Positions 9,443 through 18,392 of a DNA stretch of 27,957 nt are shown here, piece after piece (within the stretch, counting starts at the first letter, position 1; every line of letters begins with the position of its first letter). Under the pieces are notes generated by a model. It did no database searches. It saw only the letters and a list, made by a program, of their open reading frames with translations, and had not been told where the DNA came from. Source of the DNA: an uncultured Oscillospiraceae bacterium (lineage in GTDB: Bacteria > Bacillota > Clostridia > Oscillospirales > Oscillospiraceae); the NCBI GenBank assembly GCA_934635545.1, contig CAKTZN010000007.1, forward strand, positions 1 to 27,957, given 5' to 3'. Position numbers and translations under genes: made by a program.

Positions 9443-10456
9443 TCAGAAATGGAATACGCGGTGGGTATACTTGTCCAGCAGGTCGATACCGGCGGTCACG
9501 TCGTCCTTGGTGATGACGGAGCACTTGCTGTGGGGATAGCGGTCCACCACGGCGATACCGGCCACCCGGACGCCGTCGCCGGACTGGTTCATGGAGCTGG
9601 CGTCGGTGCCGCCGCGATCCATCACGCCCCGCTGATAGCGGATGCCGTTCTCCTCGCAGCAGGCCAGCATCTCGTTGACCAGGTCCTCGTCCAGCATGGC
9701 GCTGGGGTCGCCCAGTGTGACGCTGATGCCCTCGCCTACGGCGTTGCAGCCCTCCAGATCGCAGGGATAGGCGTGGTCGGGGGTCACGTCCACGCTGATG
9801 CCGATGTCGGGGCGGATCTGATGGGCGGCGGTAACGGCGCCGCGGCAGCCCACCTCCTCCTGGACGGAGAAGACGTAGTACACATCGTTGGGGCAGTCGC
9901 CCTTGTTCATCTTCACGGCCTCCAGCAGCATGAAGCAGCCCACCCGGTCGTCGAAGGTCTTGGCGCTGATGCGGCCGTTCTGCAGCTCGTACCAGGGGCC
10001 CACAAAACCGGCGTAATCGCCCACCTTGACGTACTTCTCGGTGTCCTCCTTGCTGGTGCAGCCGATGTCGATATACAGCTTGCCGCTGTCGTTCTTGGCG
10101 TCCTCGATCTTGCCGTCGCAGCCCACCACGCCGATGGTGCCGTTCTGGAACACCACCTGATCGTTATACAGGGCGGAGGTCCAGACCCAGCCCACATTAC
10201 ACACCTTGATGCGGCCGTCGGACTCGATCTTCTTCACCTGCAGGCCGATCTCGTCCATATGGGCGGAGAGCATGATCTTCTTGCTGTCGGGGCCGCCCTT
10301 GCCGTGCCTGACGGCAATGATGTTGCCGATGTTGTCCACATAGGCGTTGTCCACATGGCCCTCCAGCTCACGCAGCACGATGGCCCGCACGGCCTTTTCC
10401 CGGCCTGCCACGCCCCACGCCTGGGTCAGCTCCTTCAGCAGCTCAAAATTTGCCAT
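9443..10456 (-). CDS. M42 family glutamyl/general aminopeptidase
   Basis: A 337-residue cytoplasmic di-metal aminopeptidase of family M42, which usually assembles into large tetrahedral particles that degrade short peptides. The catalytic blocks are complete: His66 and Asp68 in SAHMDEIG, the bridging Asp in FDDRVG (169-170), Glu200 and Glu201 in VQEEVGCRG, Asp223 in VDVTPD and His309 in YPHSKCSV. A beta-barrel dimerisation insert lies between the first two blocks. AAGGAG lies about ten bases before the start. The gene begins four bases after the ferredoxin stop, so it shares the oxidoreductase transcript. Such proteins are often labelled endoglucanase in older annotations, which the sequence does not support. 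Confidence 0.9.
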   Translation of the reverse strand: MANFELLKELTQAWGVAGREKAVRAIVLRELEGHVDNAYVDNIGNIIAVRHGKGGPDSKKIMLSAHMDEIGLQVKKIESDGRIKVCNVGWVWTSALYNDQVVFQNGTIGVVGCDGKIEDAKNDSGKLYIDIGCTSKEDTEKYVKVGDYAGFVGPWYELQNGRISAKTFDDRVGCFMLLEAVKMNKGDCPNDVYYVFSVQEEVGCRGAVTAAHQIRPDIGISVDVTPDHAYPCDLEGCNAVGEGISVTLGDPSAMLDEDLVNEMLACCEENGIRYQRGVMDRGGTDASSMNQSGDGVRVAGIAVVDRYPHSKCSVITKDDVTAGIDLLDKYTHRVFHF

Positions 10457-10460
10457 ACGC

Positions 10461-10754
10461 TCAGTTCTCCTTTCTGTTTTTCAGCAGACTGGCCTTCTCC
10501 ACCCAGCGGGTCTGGTTCATCAGCGGATGGTGCAGGCTGATGGCGCCGGTGGGGCACTCCATCACGCAGCAGCCGCAGTACCAGCACTCGTCGGGATAGG
10601 ACACCACGGGATGGCTGCCCTTTTCGCCGGGGGTCATCACGTCGATCATGCACGCCTCCATGCAGCGGTTGCAGCCGATGCACTTCTCCGCGTCGAACCG
10701 CAGCGGCGTGGCAGGCGGCGTCTGACGGAAGCCGAATTCCTTGATCTCTTTCAT
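10461..10754 (-). CDS. Small two-cluster [4Fe-4S] ferredoxin, partner of the flavoprotein
   Basis: A 97-residue protein with two classical CxxCxxCxxxC motifs: Cys25, 28, 31, 35 (KCIGCNRCMEAC) and Cys57, 60, 63, 67 (CWYCGCCVMECP), each expected to hold one [4Fe-4S] cluster. Its start codon overlaps the stop of the flavoprotein by four bases (ATGA), so translation is coupled and the two probably form one complex that passes electrons between the FAD site and a cellular ferredoxin or other carrier. The pairing resembles the A and B subunits of adenylylsulfate reductase, but this partner is shorter. The true electron donor is unknown. Confidence 0.9.
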   Translation of the reverse strand: MKEIKEFGFRQTPPATPLRFDAEKCIGCNRCMEACMIDVMTPGEKGSHPVVSYPDECWYCGCCVMECPTGAISLHHPLMNQTRWVEKASLLKNRKEN

Positions 10755-12700
10755 GCCTGCGCCTCCTTTGCCTTTTCTGCCATATAGTCCTGATTGTGCT
10801 TCTCGTAATTTTTCTTGATATCACCGGCGTAGTCAAGCGGCACCTCGCGGGCCACCACCTTCTCGCCGTCGTTGTGGATGCAGATGAAGGGGGCCATGGT
10901 CTTGCCGTCGTCGTCGGTGCGGTAGAACTCCAGCTTGGGGCAGGTCTGGTGGCGGGCCAGGCAGGCCTGCAGGATGATCTGGGCCACCGTCAGGATGTCG
11001 AACACCTCCAGCAGGCGCATCAGCTCGTGGGGATTGGCGGCGTAGGTGCGGGGTACGATCTCCTTCTCATAGCGGTTCAGCAGCTCCACGCCGGACAGCA
11101 GCAGCTCGTCCCGCTTCTGCTCGCCGCAGTAGTTCTGCATGGCCTTGGCAATGGCCTCGTTCAGCTCCTTCCAACTGACGCCGTTGACAGGGTCGCCGCT
11201 CAGCGGCGCGTAGACGCGCTCCATCTCGTTCTCCACCTGGGTCTCGCAGGGGGCGATGACGCTCTCCTGCTTCGCAGCGTAGGCCGCGGCCTTGCGTCCG
11301 GCGTAGGCGCCGGTGGAGGCGGCATGGCCGAAGCAGTTGGAGGAGAACAGGGAGTCGCCCGCCACGAACAGGCCGGGGATATTGGTCATCAGATCCCAGT
11401 CGTTCATGAAGCCGCCGGGCATGCCGAACAACTGGCGCTCCTGGGGCAGGAACTCGGCGCTGGTCCAGCCCACGCCGTAGCACTGCAGAACGTCCTTGGT
11501 GGGATCGAAGCCCGCCTCGGTGAAGTTCTTGTACACGGGCACGTTGGTCTTGCCCTCCTGACCCACCATCATGCCCCAGATGACCTTCCGCTCCAGCTCC
11601 GGCATGTTGGACAGGTCGGCGTAGAAGGGCAGCTTGTAGCCCATCTCCTTCAGCTTGTCATAGGGCAGGGTCTCCGGGCCGTCGTAGGCGTACTTGGCCT
11701 GCTCAATATTGCCGCCCTTCAGGAAGTAGTGCTGACCCTTGGCAGGCTGGAAGCGCTGCTCCACATCGGTCAGGATGTTGCCGTCGCGGTCGGCGTAGGG
11801 GATCTCCTTGCCCTCGGCGTCGATGAGGGAGGCGGGGTACCAGGTGTTGTGGTTGTTGCCCGCGGAGTAGGGCGGGAAGGAGCGTCCGGCGGAGGAAAAC
11901 TCGGCCCGGACGGATTTTTCCATCATGTTGAACTCCGCGCCGGCGCGCCAGCCCATGGCGTGGCCGTCGCCGATGGTGCACATGGGGCGGAACTCGCACA
12001 GACCGGGATAGGCGGCGGAGAACAGCCACACGCGGGCGGGACGGCTCATGGTGATGATGGCCGCCTTGCAGGAGAACACATAGAACTCGCCGGTGCGGGT
12101 ATGGACGCCGGTGGCGCCCACGCACTTGGCGCCGTTCTTGCCGCCCTCGGTCAGCAGTGAGGTGACCATGACGCGGTCCACGATCTTCACGCCCAGACGG
12201 CGGCACTCCTTCTCCATGGCGGGCTTGAAGGTGGTGCCCCAGATGCGGATGGTAAACTTATTCTTATAGTCATAGGCGAACATCAGCTTGGTCTTCTCGT
12301 CCCGGAAGGCCGCGCCCTTGAACTCGTCCTCGGTGTCCCGGATCTTGCCGCCCATCTTCTCGATGTCCTGCAGATGATCCCAGCCCTCACGGCACTCTAT
12401 ATAATGAGAGATGCCGTTGTTGTAGCCGTCGTTGTCATCCAGCATGGCCTGCACCAGATCCTCCGGAGAGACGCCGGAGCAGGGGTTGGTGGCGGCGCTC
12501 TCCCAGTGGTCGCAGCCGCTGCCGCCTGCGCCGGAACGCTTGGTGGCGCCCTTTTCCACCAGGATCACGCTCTGGCCGCGCTTGGCGGCATTGATGGCGG
12601 CCATGCATCCGGCGATGCCGCCGCCCAGCACGATCACATCCGCCTCCATGCGGTTGACTTGGCTCACCTTGGCAGGATAGGGCCATTTCATTTCGCTCAT
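10751..12700 (-). CDS. FAD-dependent oxidoreductase, fumarate reductase/AprA-like flavoprotein subunit
   Basis: A 649-residue flavoprotein. The dinucleotide-binding motif VLGGGIAGCMAAINAAKRG (about 25-43) ends in an acidic VEK, and GATKRSGAGGSG follows as the FAD phosphate region. Near residue 430-450 the second FAD segment reads GLFVAGDSLFSSNCFGHAASTGAYAGRKAA (quoted in parts: LFVAGD, then GHAASTGAYAG). The C-terminal helical domain fits the succinate dehydrogenase/fumarate reductase/adenylylsulfate reductase superfamily. AGGAGG lies seven bases before the start. It heads the operon with ferredoxin, M42 peptidase and the peptide-binding lipoprotein. The substrate is not identifiable: a 2-enoate or other product of amino-acid fermentation would fit the context, but this is inference. 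Confidence 0.82.
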   Translation of the reverse strand: MSEMKWPYPAKVSQVNRMEADVIVLGGGIAGCMAAINAAKRGQSVILVEKGATKRSGAGGSGCDHWESAATNPCSGVSPEDLVQAMLDDNDGYNNGISHYIECREGWDHLQDIEKMGGKIRDTEDEFKGAAFRDEKTKLMFAYDYKNKFTIRIWGTTFKPAMEKECRRLGVKIVDRVMVTSLLTEGGKNGAKCVGATGVHTRTGEFYVFSCKAAIITMSRPARVWLFSAAYPGLCEFRPMCTIGDGHAMGWRAGAEFNMMEKSVRAEFSSAGRSFPPYSAGNNHNTWYPASLIDAEGKEIPYADRDGNILTDVEQRFQPAKGQHYFLKGGNIEQAKYAYDGPETLPYDKLKEMGYKLPFYADLSNMPELERKVIWGMMVGQEGKTNVPVYKNFTEAGFDPTKDVLQCYGVGWTSAEFLPQERQLFGMPGGFMNDWDLMTNIPGLFVAGDSLFSSNCFGHAASTGAYAGRKAAAYAAKQESVIAPCETQVENEMERVYAPLSGDPVNGVSWKELNEAIAKAMQNYCGEQKRDELLLSGVELLNRYEKEIVPRTYAANPHELMRLLEVFDILTVAQIILQACLARHQTCPKLEFYRTDDDGKTMAPFICIHNDGEKVVAREVPLDYAGDIKKNYEKHNQDYMAEKAKEAQA

Positions 12701-12760
12701 GCTTCATCCTCCTATATACATTATTACAATTACACACAGATTACCTGAAAGAGGGGAAAA

Positions 12761-12776
12761 ATCGGCCGATCGATCG
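12761..12776. repeat. Overlapping perfect palindromes in the operon leader
   Basis: ATCGGCCGAT (12761-12770) and CGATCGATCG (12767-12776) are two ten-base palindromes that overlap, downstream of the minus-strand promoter. They stand out as GC-rich symmetry in an AT-rich intergenic region and could be a regulator site, but no binder can be named. Confidence 0.35.
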
Positions 12777-12799
12777 TGCCGCTCCCTCCGCTCGACCAT

Positions 12800-12828
12800 A
12801 TATTATCAAATCTTTCGGGATTTTGCAA
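12800..12828 (-). promoter_or_regulatory. Promoter of the flavoprotein-ferredoxin-M42-SBP operon
   Basis: On the minus strand TTGCAA (12823-12828) and TAATAT (12800-12805) are 17 bases apart, preceded by an extended -10 TGA. This leaves a leader of about 90 bases before the start at 12700. Confidence 0.7.
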
Positions 12829-12856
12829 TATTTTTTCGAGAGATTTTATAAAATTA

Positions 12857-12885
12857 TTGACATTTTTGCAAAACGAAAGTAAAAT
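12857..12885 (+). promoter_or_regulatory. Promoter of the dppBCDF-M32-M20 operon
   Basis: TTGACA (12857-12862) and TAAAAT (12880-12885) are spaced exactly 17 bases, in an AT-rich patch. It is back to back with the flavoprotein promoter, the two -35 boxes being 28 bases apart, so one regulator could control both directions. Confidence 0.8.
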
Positions 12886-12898
12886 GACCTTAACACCC

Positions 12899-12913
12899 CG
12901 GAGCCACGCTCCG
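12899..12913 (+). other. Small hairpin in the dppB leader
   Basis: CGGAGC (12899-12904) pairs perfectly with GCTCCG (12908-12913) around a three-base loop, just upstream of the GGGAGGAG ribosome site of dppB. It may stabilise the 5' end of the message; no riboswitch structure is evident. Confidence 0.35.
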
Positions 12914-12935
12914 CAGATAACAGGGAGGAGATCGT

Positions 12936-13868
12936 ATGTACAAATACGTCATCAAGCGGATCCTGTTGACCATACCGGTTCTGCTTGGCGCCATTTTTCT
13001 GGTGTACGCCATCATGTACCTGACGCCGGGTACCCCTGCCGAGCTGATCCTTGGCATCACCGCCAAGCCGGAGGACATCGCCGCGCTGAACCACAAGCTG
13101 GGCGCGGATCTGCCGTTCTTCGAGCAGTTCTTCAATTACCTGAAGGGCATTGTCCTGCACTTTGACTTCGGCACCTCTTACCGGAACGGTGAGCCGGTGT
13201 TCCAGTCCATCATGTCCCGCTTCCCCTGCACGCTGACGCTGGCCATCACCTCCACCATTCTGGGTGTGGGGCTGGGCGTGGTGCTGGGCATCGTGTCCGC
13301 CGTGAAGCAGTATTCCTGGCTGGACAACGTGCTGACCACGCTGGCCATGTTCTTCTCCGCCATGCCCGGCTTCTGGCTGGGCCTGATGCTGATGATCATC
13401 TTCGCCCTGAAGCTGGGCTGGCTCCCCTTCAGCGGTATCGATAGCTGGACCGGCTACATCCTGCCCACCATCACCCTGGCGCTGGGCAGCGCCGCCAGCG
13501 ACATGCGTCTGACCCGCTCCACCATGCTGGAAACGATACGTCAGGACTACATCCGCACCGCCCGCAGCAAGGGCGTGCCGGAAAAGGTCGTCATCTGGAA
13601 GCACGCCCTGCGCAACGCGCTGCTGCCGGTGATCACCTCCATGGGCATGAGCTTCGGCGCCTCTCTGGGCGGCGCCGTTATCTGCGAGACGGTGTTCGGC
13701 ATGCCGGGTCTGGGTATGCTGATCGTCAGCTCCATCCGACAGAAGGACACCCCTGTGGTGCTGGCGGCCACGCTGTTCCTGGCAGCGCTGTTCTGTATCG
13801 TAATGCTTGTCGTCGATATTCTCTACGCCTATATCGACCCGCGCATCAAGGCACTGTACAAGTCCTGA
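12936..13868 (+). CDS. dppB: Peptide ABC transporter permease, DppB/OppB type
   Basis: A 310-residue inner-membrane permease. It has the N-terminal signature MYKYVIKRILLTIPVLLGAI of the DppB subfamily and six expected membrane helices. The cytoplasmic EAA-like loop around QDYIRTARSKGVPEKVVIWKH (about 203-223, given as QDYIRTARSKG plus VIWKHALRNALLP) contacts the ATPases. A GGGAGGAG ribosome site precedes the start. It opens a six-gene plus-strand operon and should pair with DppC to form the membrane channel for di- or oligopeptides captured by the lipoprotein at 7855-9378. Confidence 0.92.
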   Translation: MYKYVIKRILLTIPVLLGAIFLVYAIMYLTPGTPAELILGITAKPEDIAALNHKLGADLPFFEQFFNYLKGIVLHFDFGTSYRNGEPVFQSIMSRFPCTLTLAITSTILGVGLGVVLGIVSAVKQYSWLDNVLTTLAMFFSAMPGFWLGLMLMIIFALKLGWLPFSGIDSWTGYILPTITLALGSAASDMRLTRSTMLETIRQDYIRTARSKGVPEKVVIWKHALRNALLPVITSMGMSFGASLGGAVICETVFGMPGLGMLIVSSIRQKDTPVVLAATLFLAALFCIVMLVVDILYAYIDPRIKALYKS

Positions 13869-13890
13869 CGGCGGAAAGGAGAGCACACTG

Positions 13891-14769
13891 ATGAACGAGA
13901 AAAAAGTGATCAAAAAGAGTAAGAAAAACAGTCAGGCCAAGGAGATCTGGCGGCGCTTCCGCAAGAGCAAGACTGCCATGCTGGGCCTGGTGCTGCTGAT
14001 CTTCGTGGTGGGCATCGCCATCTTTGCCGACGTGATCGTCCCCTATGAAAACGCCATTACCCAGAACATCCCCGAGCGGCTGCAGGGCCCCAGCGCGGCC
14101 CACTGGTTCGGCACCGATGAGGCGGGCCGCGACCTGTTCGCCCGCATCATCCACGGCTCCCGCTATTCCCTGGCCATCGGCATCATCACCACCATCGTGT
14201 CCATGATCATCGGCGGCCTGCTGGGCGCCGTGGCCGCCTACTACGGCGGCTGGGTGGACAACGTGATCATGCGCATCACCGACGTCATTATGACCGTGCC
14301 GCCCATCCTGCTGAGTCTGGCGGTGGTGGCGGCCCTGGGCGCCAACCTCCGCAATCTGCTGATCGCCATCACCGTGTCCTGCGTCCCCGGCATCATCCGC
14401 ATGGTGCGCTCGGTGGTGCTGGGCGTGGTAGAGGAGGACTATATCGAGGCCGCCCGCTCCTACGGCACCAGCGACATGCGCATCATCCTGAAATACGTCA
14501 TCCCCAACGCGCTGGGCCCCATTATCGTTACCGCCACCATGAACGTGGCCACCATGATCCTGTCCGCCTCCGGCCTGAGCTTTCTGGGCATGGGCGTGCA
14601 GCCGCCCGCTCCCGAATGGGGCGCGCTGCTGTCCGACGCCGAGACCTATATGTTCTCCGCGCCCCATCTGCTGTACATCCCCGGCCTGTTCATCGTCATC
14701 GCGGCGCTGAGCTTCAACCTGGCCGGTGACGGCCTGCGTGACGCACTGGATCCCAAGCTGAAGGATTAA
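13891..14769 (+). CDS. dppC: Peptide ABC transporter permease, DppC/OppC type
   Basis: A 292-residue permease with the DppC-type lysine-rich cytoplasmic N-terminus, a first helix at about 30-50, the conserved periplasmic HWFGTDEAGRDLFARIIHG block (about 71-89) and the EAA loop EDYIEAARSYGTSDMRII (about 182-199). GLSFLGMGVQPPAPEWG near the C-terminus is a further family mark. The frame is open back to 13807, but GGAAAGGAG lies before the ATG at 13891, after the DppB stop, and matches the usual start of the family. It forms the second half of the peptide channel. Confidence 0.92.
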   Translation: MNEKKVIKKSKKNSQAKEIWRRFRKSKTAMLGLVLLIFVVGIAIFADVIVPYENAITQNIPERLQGPSAAHWFGTDEAGRDLFARIIHGSRYSLAIGIITTIVSMIIGGLLGAVAAYYGGWVDNVIMRITDVIMTVPPILLSLAVVAALGANLRNLLIAITVSCVPGIIRMVRSVVLGVVEEDYIEAARSYGTSDMRIILKYVIPNALGPIIVTATMNVATMILSASGLSFLGMGVQPPAPEWGALLSDAETYMFSAPHLLYIPGLFIVIAALSFNLAGDGLRDALDPKLKD

Positions 14770-14783
14770 GGGAGGGACAAATC

Positions 14784-15896
14784 ATGAGTGAAGCTTTGCT
14801 GAAGATCAAAGACCTGCAGATCGACTATCGCACCGATCTGGAGACGGTACATGCCGTCAACGGCATTTCCCTGACCCTGAATAAGGGCGAGACCCTGGGC
14901 CTGGTGGGCGAGACCGGCGCGGGCAAGACCACCACAGCCCTGTCCATCCTGGGCCTGCTGCCGGAGCGCACCACCCGCACCAACCGGGGCTCCATCTGGT
15001 TCGACGGCGAGGATATCCTGGCCATCCGCGACAAGGACGGCACAGCCGTCTCCGAGGAGGACTATATCGCCGCCCACACGCCGGAGACGCCGGAAGAAAC
15101 GCCGGAGGGCGAGACCGCGGAAGCCCCCGCCGTGGAGCTGCCCGCCCCCACCTATCTGAACAACAAGCAGATGCTGGGCATCCGGGGCGAGAAGATCTCC
15201 ATGATCTTCCAGGATCCCATGACGGCCCTGAACCCGGTGCTGACGGTGGGCGACCAGATCCTGGAAGCCCTTCAGATGCACAACGAGGGCCACACCCGCG
15301 CCGAGCTGGAGGAGCGCGTGGAGGAGGTTCTTGAGATGGTGGGCATCATGCCCAGCCGCAAGAAGGACTATCCCCATCAGTTCTCCGGCGGCATGAAGCA
15401 GCGCGTGGTCATCGCCATCGCCCTGGCCTGCAACCCCATGCTGCTGATCGCTGACGAGCCCACCACGGCCCTGGATGTGACCATTCAGGCCCAGGTGCTG
15501 GCCATGATGATGGAGCTGCAGGAGAAGCTGGATACCTCCATGATCATGATCACCCACGATCTGGGCATCGTGGCCCAGACCTGCGACAAGGTGGCCGTCA
15601 TGTACGCCGGCGAGATCATCGAGTACGGCACGGTGGAGCAGGTGTTCACCGGCGACAAGCATCACCCCTACACGGTGGGCCTGTTCAACTCCATCCCCAA
15701 TCTGGAGGCCGATGAAAAGCGCCTGCACCCCATCGACGGCATGATGCCCGACCCCACCGATCTGCCCCAGGGCTGCTATTTCTCTCCCCGCTGTCCCCAT
15801 GCCACAGAGCGCTGCCGCCAGTGCCATCCCGAGAACTGCGACGTGGACGGCCTGAGCATCAAGTGCTTCCTGTTTGATGAAAAGGAGGAAGTCTGA
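14784..15896 (+). CDS. dppD: Peptide ABC transporter ATP-binding protein, DppD type, with an acidic insert
   Basis: A 370-residue ATPase that powers the transporter. It shows Walker A GETGAGKT (42-49), Q-loop FQDP (about 142-145), signature FSGGMKQR and Walker [13 protein letters not shown]. The C-terminal oligo-HPY region ends with [14 protein letters not shown]. Between Walker A and the Q-loop, residues about 83-127 form an insert rich in Glu, Pro, Thr and Ala (core [18 protein letters not shown]) that normal DppD proteins lack; they go straight from the first strands to the Q-loop. A GGGAGGG site precedes the start. The protein is otherwise complete and should dimerise with the next gene product. 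Confidence 0.92.
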   Translation: MSEALLKIKDLQIDYRTDLETVHAVNGISLTLNKGETLGLVGETGAGKTTTALSILGLLPERTTRTNRGSIWFDGEDILAIRDKDGTAVSEEDYIAAHTPETPEETPEGETAEAPAVELPAPTYLNNKQMLGIRGEKISMIFQDPMTALNPVLTVGDQILEALQMHNEGHTRAELEERVEEVLEMVGIMPSRKKDYPHQFSGGMKQRVVIAIALACNPMLLIADEPTTALDVTIQAQVLAMMMELQEKLDTSMIMITHDLGIVAQTCDKVAVMYAGEIIEYGTVEQVFTGDKHHPYTVGLFNSIPNLEADEKRLHPIDGMMPDPTDLPQGCYFSPRCPHATERCRQCHPENCDVDGLSIKCFLFDEKEEV

Positions 15897-15898
15897 CC

Positions 15899-16867
15899 AT
15901 GAACCAGAAGCATCCCCTGATCGAAATGGACAACCTGTGCAAATACTTCCAGATCAACAAGAACGCCACCCTTCACGCCGTGGACGGCATCACCCTGAAG
16001 ATCAACGAGGGCGAGACCCTGGGCGTGGTGGGCGAATCCGGCTGCGGCAAGTCCACCCTGGGCCGCACGGTGCTGAAGCTCCACGAGCCCACCAGCGGCC
16101 GCATCATCTATGACGGCGAGGACATCACCCACTATAAGGCCAAGAAGCTGGCCAAGATCCGCCGGGACATGCAGATGATCTTCCAGGATCCCTACGCCAG
16201 CCTGAACCCCCGCATGAGCGTGCAGGAGCTGATCGCCGAGCCGCTGATCGTGGCGGGCGTCTATAAGACCAGCAGCGAGGTGTATGAAAAGGTGGCCGAG
16301 CTGATGGACACCGTCGGCCTGGCGGAGCGCCTGTCCGGCGCCTATCCCCACGAGCTGGACGGCGGCCGCCGCCAGCGTATCGGCGTGGCCCGCGCCCTGT
16401 CCCTGAACCCCCGGTTCATCGTCTGCGACGAGCCGGTGTCCGCGCTGGACGTGTCCATCCAGGCCCAGATCCTGAACCTGCTGATGGATCTGCAGGAGGA
16501 GCGGAACCTGACCTATATGTTCATCACCCACGATCTGTCTGTGGTGCGCCATATCTCCAACCAGATCGCCGTCATGTATCTGGGCAAGTGCGTGGAGTAC
16601 TGCGAGTCCAAGCACCTGTTCGTCAACCCGCTGCACCCCTATACCAAGGCGCTGCTGTCGGCCATCCCCGTGCCCAGCATCTCCATGCGCAGCAAAAAGC
16701 CCCAGTTGATCCGGGGCGAGGTCACCAACCCCATCAACCCCAAGCCCGGCTGCCGCTTCGCCTCCCGCTGCCCCTTCGCCACGGAGGAGTGCACCCAGGG
16801 CGACATCCCCTTCGAGGAAGTGGAGCCCGGCCATTTCGTGGCCTGCCTGAAGGCCAAGACCCTGTAA
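15899..16867 (+). CDS. dppF: Peptide ABC transporter ATP-binding protein, DppF type
   Basis: A 322-residue ATPase starting two bases after the DppD stop, with AAAGGAGG inside the DppD end. Walker A is GESGCGKS (45-52), the Q-loop [10 protein letters not shown] and Walker [12 protein letters not shown] (174-184). The ABC signature reads LDGGR (153-157) where LSGGQ is usual, so one of the two composite ATP sites of the DppD-DppF pair may be weakened. The oligo-HPY C-terminus with [15 protein letters not shown] is intact. It acts on the cytoplasmic side with DppBCD. Confidence 0.92.
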   Translation: MNQKHPLIEMDNLCKYFQINKNATLHAVDGITLKINEGETLGVVGESGCGKSTLGRTVLKLHEPTSGRIIYDGEDITHYKAKKLAKIRRDMQMIFQDPYASLNPRMSVQELIAEPLIVAGVYKTSSEVYEKVAELMDTVGLAERLSGAYPHELDGGRRQRIGVARALSLNPRFIVCDEPVSALDVSIQAQILNLLMDLQEERNLTYMFITHDLSVVRHISNQIAVMYLGKCVEYCESKHLFVNPLHPYTKALLSAIPVPSISMRSKKPQLIRGEVTNPINPKPGCRFASRCPFATEECTQGDIPFEEVEPGHFVACLKAKTL

Positions 16868-16883
16868 CAAGGAAAGGACGGCT

Positions 16884-18392
16884 ATGGAACTGGAAAAGCA
16901 AGTACAGGAGCTGCGTGACTACCAGAAGAAGCTCCACGCCTATACCCATGTATCCAACCTGCTGATGTACGACGCCAGCACCTCCATGCCCAGCGGCGGC
17001 TCCGACGCCACCGGCGACACCATGGAGCTGATCGCCGGTGAGCTCCACAGCATGAGCGTGGATCCCCACATGGGACAACTGCTCTCCGCGCTGTATGACC
17101 GCCGGGACGCGCTGGATTTCCAGACCCGGCGCGAGGTGGAGGAGCTGCGTGAGCAGCGGGAAAAGCAGGAAAAGGTGCCCAAGGAGGCCGTTATGGCGGC
17201 GGAAAAGGCCGCCAACGCCGGCCGCCACTACTGGCAGATCGCCAAGGCGCAGAATGATTTCTCCCTCTTCAAGCCCTATCTGGCCAATATGGTGGAGATC
17301 CGCCGCCAGTACGCCAACTACATCCGCCCCGGCGCGGATGTCTATGACACGCTGCTCAACGAGTTCGAGAAGGGCTGCACCCAGGCCATGCTGGATCCCT
17401 TCTTTACCCTGATGGGCGAAAAGCTGACGCCGGTGCTCCGCGCCATCATGGAAAAGGGCGCCCAGCCGGAGCTGGGCTTCCTGCACAATACCTTCCCCAT
17501 CCCCCAGCAGAAGGCGCTGTCCGGCTATCTGATGGACGTGATGGGCATCGACAAGACCCGCTGCGTCCTGCGGGAGTCGGAGCACCCCTTCACGGTGGAG
17601 TTCTCCCGGAATGACGTCCGCATCACCACCAAGTATTTTGAGGACGATCTGCTGAGCAATCTGTTCTCCGTGGTACACGAGAGCGGCCACGCCATGTATG
17701 AGCTCAGCGTCGCGCCGGAGCTGCTGCACTCCTGCATGGGCCACGGCGCCACCACCGCCATCCACGAGAGCCAGTCCCGCCTGTGGGAGAACTACATCGC
17801 CCGCAGCCGTGCCTTCTGCGACCTGATCTTCCCGGAGGTGTGCCGCCTGTTCCCGCAGCAGATGGCGGCGGTCACGCCGGAGATGTTCTATCGGGCCGTC
17901 AATGTGGCACGTCCCAGCCTCATCCGCACCGACGCCGACGAGCTGACCTATCCCTTCCATGTGCTGGTGCGCTACGAGCTGGAGAAAGCCCTGTTCCGCA
18001 ATGAGCTGACGGTGGACGACCTGCCCGCCGCGTGGAACGAGCTGTACAAGAAGTATCTGGGCATCGACGTACCCGACGACGCCCACGGCGTCCTGCAGGA
18101 TATGCACTGGGCCGACGGCGCCTTCGGCTACTTCCCCAGCTACGCCCTGGGCACCGCCTATTCCGCCCAGTTCATGGCGGCGCTGACGCGGGAGCTGGAT
18201 GTGAACGCCTGCATCGCCCGGGGCGACCTGTCCCCGGTGAAGCAGTGGCTGACGGAGAAGATCTACCGCCACGGCATGCTGCTGACGGCGGACGAGCTGC
18301 TGCAAAGCGCCACCGGCGAGTCCTTCGCGCCCCACTACTATGTGGACTATCTGACGGAGAAATACACCGGACTGTATGGAGTAAACATATGA
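16884..18392 (+). CDS. M32 family metallocarboxypeptidase (Taq type)
   Basis: A 502-residue cytoplasmic zinc carboxypeptidase, the usual M32 length. The zinc site is HESGH (His265, Glu266, His269), with the third ligand Glu295 in IHESQSRLWEN. The family blocks HPFT and RITTKYF lie upstream, and DELTYPFHVLVRYELEK (the DEXTY motif) downstream. It removes C-terminal residues of broad type from peptides. It starts sixteen bases after DppF with an AAAGGA site, so imported peptides are met at once by a peptidase from the same message. Its stop overlaps the start of the M20 dipeptidase by four bases. Confidence 0.93.
   Translation: MELEKQVQELRDYQKKLHAYTHVSNLLMYDASTSMPSGGSDATGDTMELIAGELHSMSVDPHMGQLLSALYDRRDALDFQTRREVEELREQREKQEKVPKEAVMAAEKAANAGRHYWQIAKAQNDFSLFKPYLANMVEIRRQYANYIRPGADVYDTLLNEFEKGCTQAMLDPFFTLMGEKLTPVLRAIMEKGAQPELGFLHNTFPIPQQKALSGYLMDVMGIDKTRCVLRESEHPFTVEFSRNDVRITTKYFEDDLLSNLFSVVHESGHAMYELSVAPELLHSCMGHGATTAIHESQSRLWENYIARSRAFCDLIFPEVCRLFPQQMAAVTPEMFYRAVNVARPSLIRTDADELTYPFHVLVRYELEKALFRNELTVDDLPAAWNELYKKYLGIDVPDDAHGVLQDMHWADGAFGYFPSYALGTAYSAQFMAALTRELDVNACIARGDLSPVKQWLTEKIYRHGMLLTADELLQSATGESFAPHYYVDYLTEKYTGLYGVNI

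Noticed and set aside
13807..13890. Upstream extension of dppC overlapping dppB
   Set aside because: The family start and ribosome site are at 13891; the extension only reads dppB out of frame.
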